64,000 nt of DNA, taken from Neisseria flavescens (lineage in GTDB: Bacteria; Pseudomonadota; Gammaproteobacteria; Burkholderiales; Neisseriaceae). Location: contig NZ_CP039886.1 of assembly GCF_005221285.1 (NCBI RefSeq), forward strand, positions 248,001 to 312,000, written 5' to 3'. The notes beneath the pieces are model-generated. The model was given only the letters and a program-made list of their open reading frames with translations. It did no database searches and had not been told where the DNA came from. The position numbers were made by a program, and so were the translations under genes. Positions 63,597 through 64,000 of this stretch are shown piece by piece; the stretch's first letter is position 1, and each line of letters opens with the position of its first letter.

Positions 63597-64000
63597 TTAT
63601 TGATAGAAGTCTTCGTCTTCATTCCACGCGGTTTTTAAGGCCGTCTGAATGGTGTCGGCACCAAAGCCGCGATAGGCAAGGAAACGCACCTGTTTTTGTT
63701 TTTCTTTCAAATCTTGAGCTTCTTGCTTGAATTTTTTACGCAGGACGGAAATGGCGGTTTGCAGCTCGTCCTCCCTATCGGGTAGAAACTCCCGACAGTC
63801 ATCAGCATCGATACCTTGTTGCGCCAAGGCTTGCTTGAGGCGGAGCGTGCCGTAACGGTTGCTCTTGCTGTGAATATAGGCTTCTGCGTAACGTTGGTCG
63901 GATTGCCAATTCCGTTCGGCAAATTCGTCCAAAACCTTTTCCAATTCTTCTTCGCTTTCAGCGTGTGGGGCCAGTTTGCGTTTCAAGCCGACACGGCTGA
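63597..64000 (-). CDS. recX: regulatory protein RecX, N-terminus outside the window
   Basis: About 134 residues of the RecX protein, which inhibits RecA filaments. The family helices are seen as EFAERNWQSDQRYAEAYI, SNRYGTLRLKQALAQQG and RKKFKQEAQDLKEKQKQVRFLAYRGFGADTIQTAL. The frame is still open at base 64000, so the start is missing; a TTG inside the frame is not taken as a start. Confidence 0.9.
   Translation of the reverse strand, partial: SRVGLKRKLAPHAESEEELEKVLDEFAERNWQSDQRYAEAYIHSKSNRYGTLRLKQALAQQGIDADDCREFLPDREDELQTAISVLRKKFKQEAQDLKEKQKQVRFLAYRGFGADTIQTALKTAWNEDEDFYQ

Overview
This 64 kb window is chromosomal DNA from a Neisseria species. The 10-base Neisseria DNA uptake core (GCCGTCTGAA) occurs dozens of times, often as inverted pairs that form terminators. 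Gene order also matches the genus: edd / zwf-pgl-glk-hexR-pgi, fbpABC beside argH, divergent aniA / norB, and gmk-rpoZ-spoT. Most uptake copies carry the AGG prefix (AGGCCGTCTGAA), which points to a commensal of the N. subflava/flavescens type rather than the meningococcus/gonococcus group, whose prefix is ATG. Species assignment is inference. No rRNA, tRNA, CRISPR array or prophage was recognised.

Layout. 0-6.8 kb: Entner-Doudoroff and glucose entry genes with the regulator hexR; two near-consensus HexR-type palindromes lie between edd and zwf. 6.8-15.6 kb: nnrS, then an accessory zone with a low-GC cadmium transporter gene (cadD) flanked by duplicated host sequence, an ABC importer operon split by an AT-rich DUF262/DUF1524 (GmrSD-like) gene, and an outer-membrane receptor that appears to lack the TonB plug. 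15.9-25.6 kb: fumC, a 3' remnant of argH, a full-length Correia element, fbpCBA, a DUF4375 gene, intact argH and a frameshifted LytS-like histidine kinase. Uptake sequences in this block are ATG-type, and the argH remnant differs from the intact argH, so fbpABC-argH was probably imported from an ATG-type Neisseria. 25.8-35.2 kb: acnB, a short Correia element, rhlE, a small lipoprotein, clpX, pbpG, and an M48 lipoprotein protease split by a decayed IS5-family element with a TTA target duplication. 35.3-52.3 kb: mostly housekeeping genes (dmp19, mutY, an alcohol dehydrogenase, trmA, pta, prfA, an NRAMP-related transporter, tatD, asparaginase, dedA, ubiD, an AsmA-family gene, rpsO). 52.5-57.4 kb: denitrification (a SUMF1/NirV-like gene, aniA, norB) with a perfect FNR box upstream of aniA. 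57.5-64 kb: prmB, a MORN-repeat protein, apt, gmk-rpoZ-spoT, a 53-residue membrane protein and the start-truncated recX.

Together the genes describe a respiratory organism that uses sugar through Entner-Doudoroff, the TCA cycle (fumC, acnB) and acetate (pta), can reduce nitrite and nitric oxide when oxygen is low, and takes up transferrin-type iron through FbpABC. The accessory signals are mostly scars of recombination and insertion. The best candidates for a second look are the DUF262/DUF1524 gene inside an importer operon, the plugless receptor next to that importer, the cadD cassette, and the fbpABC-argH replacement. I did not find a clearly new multi-gene system.
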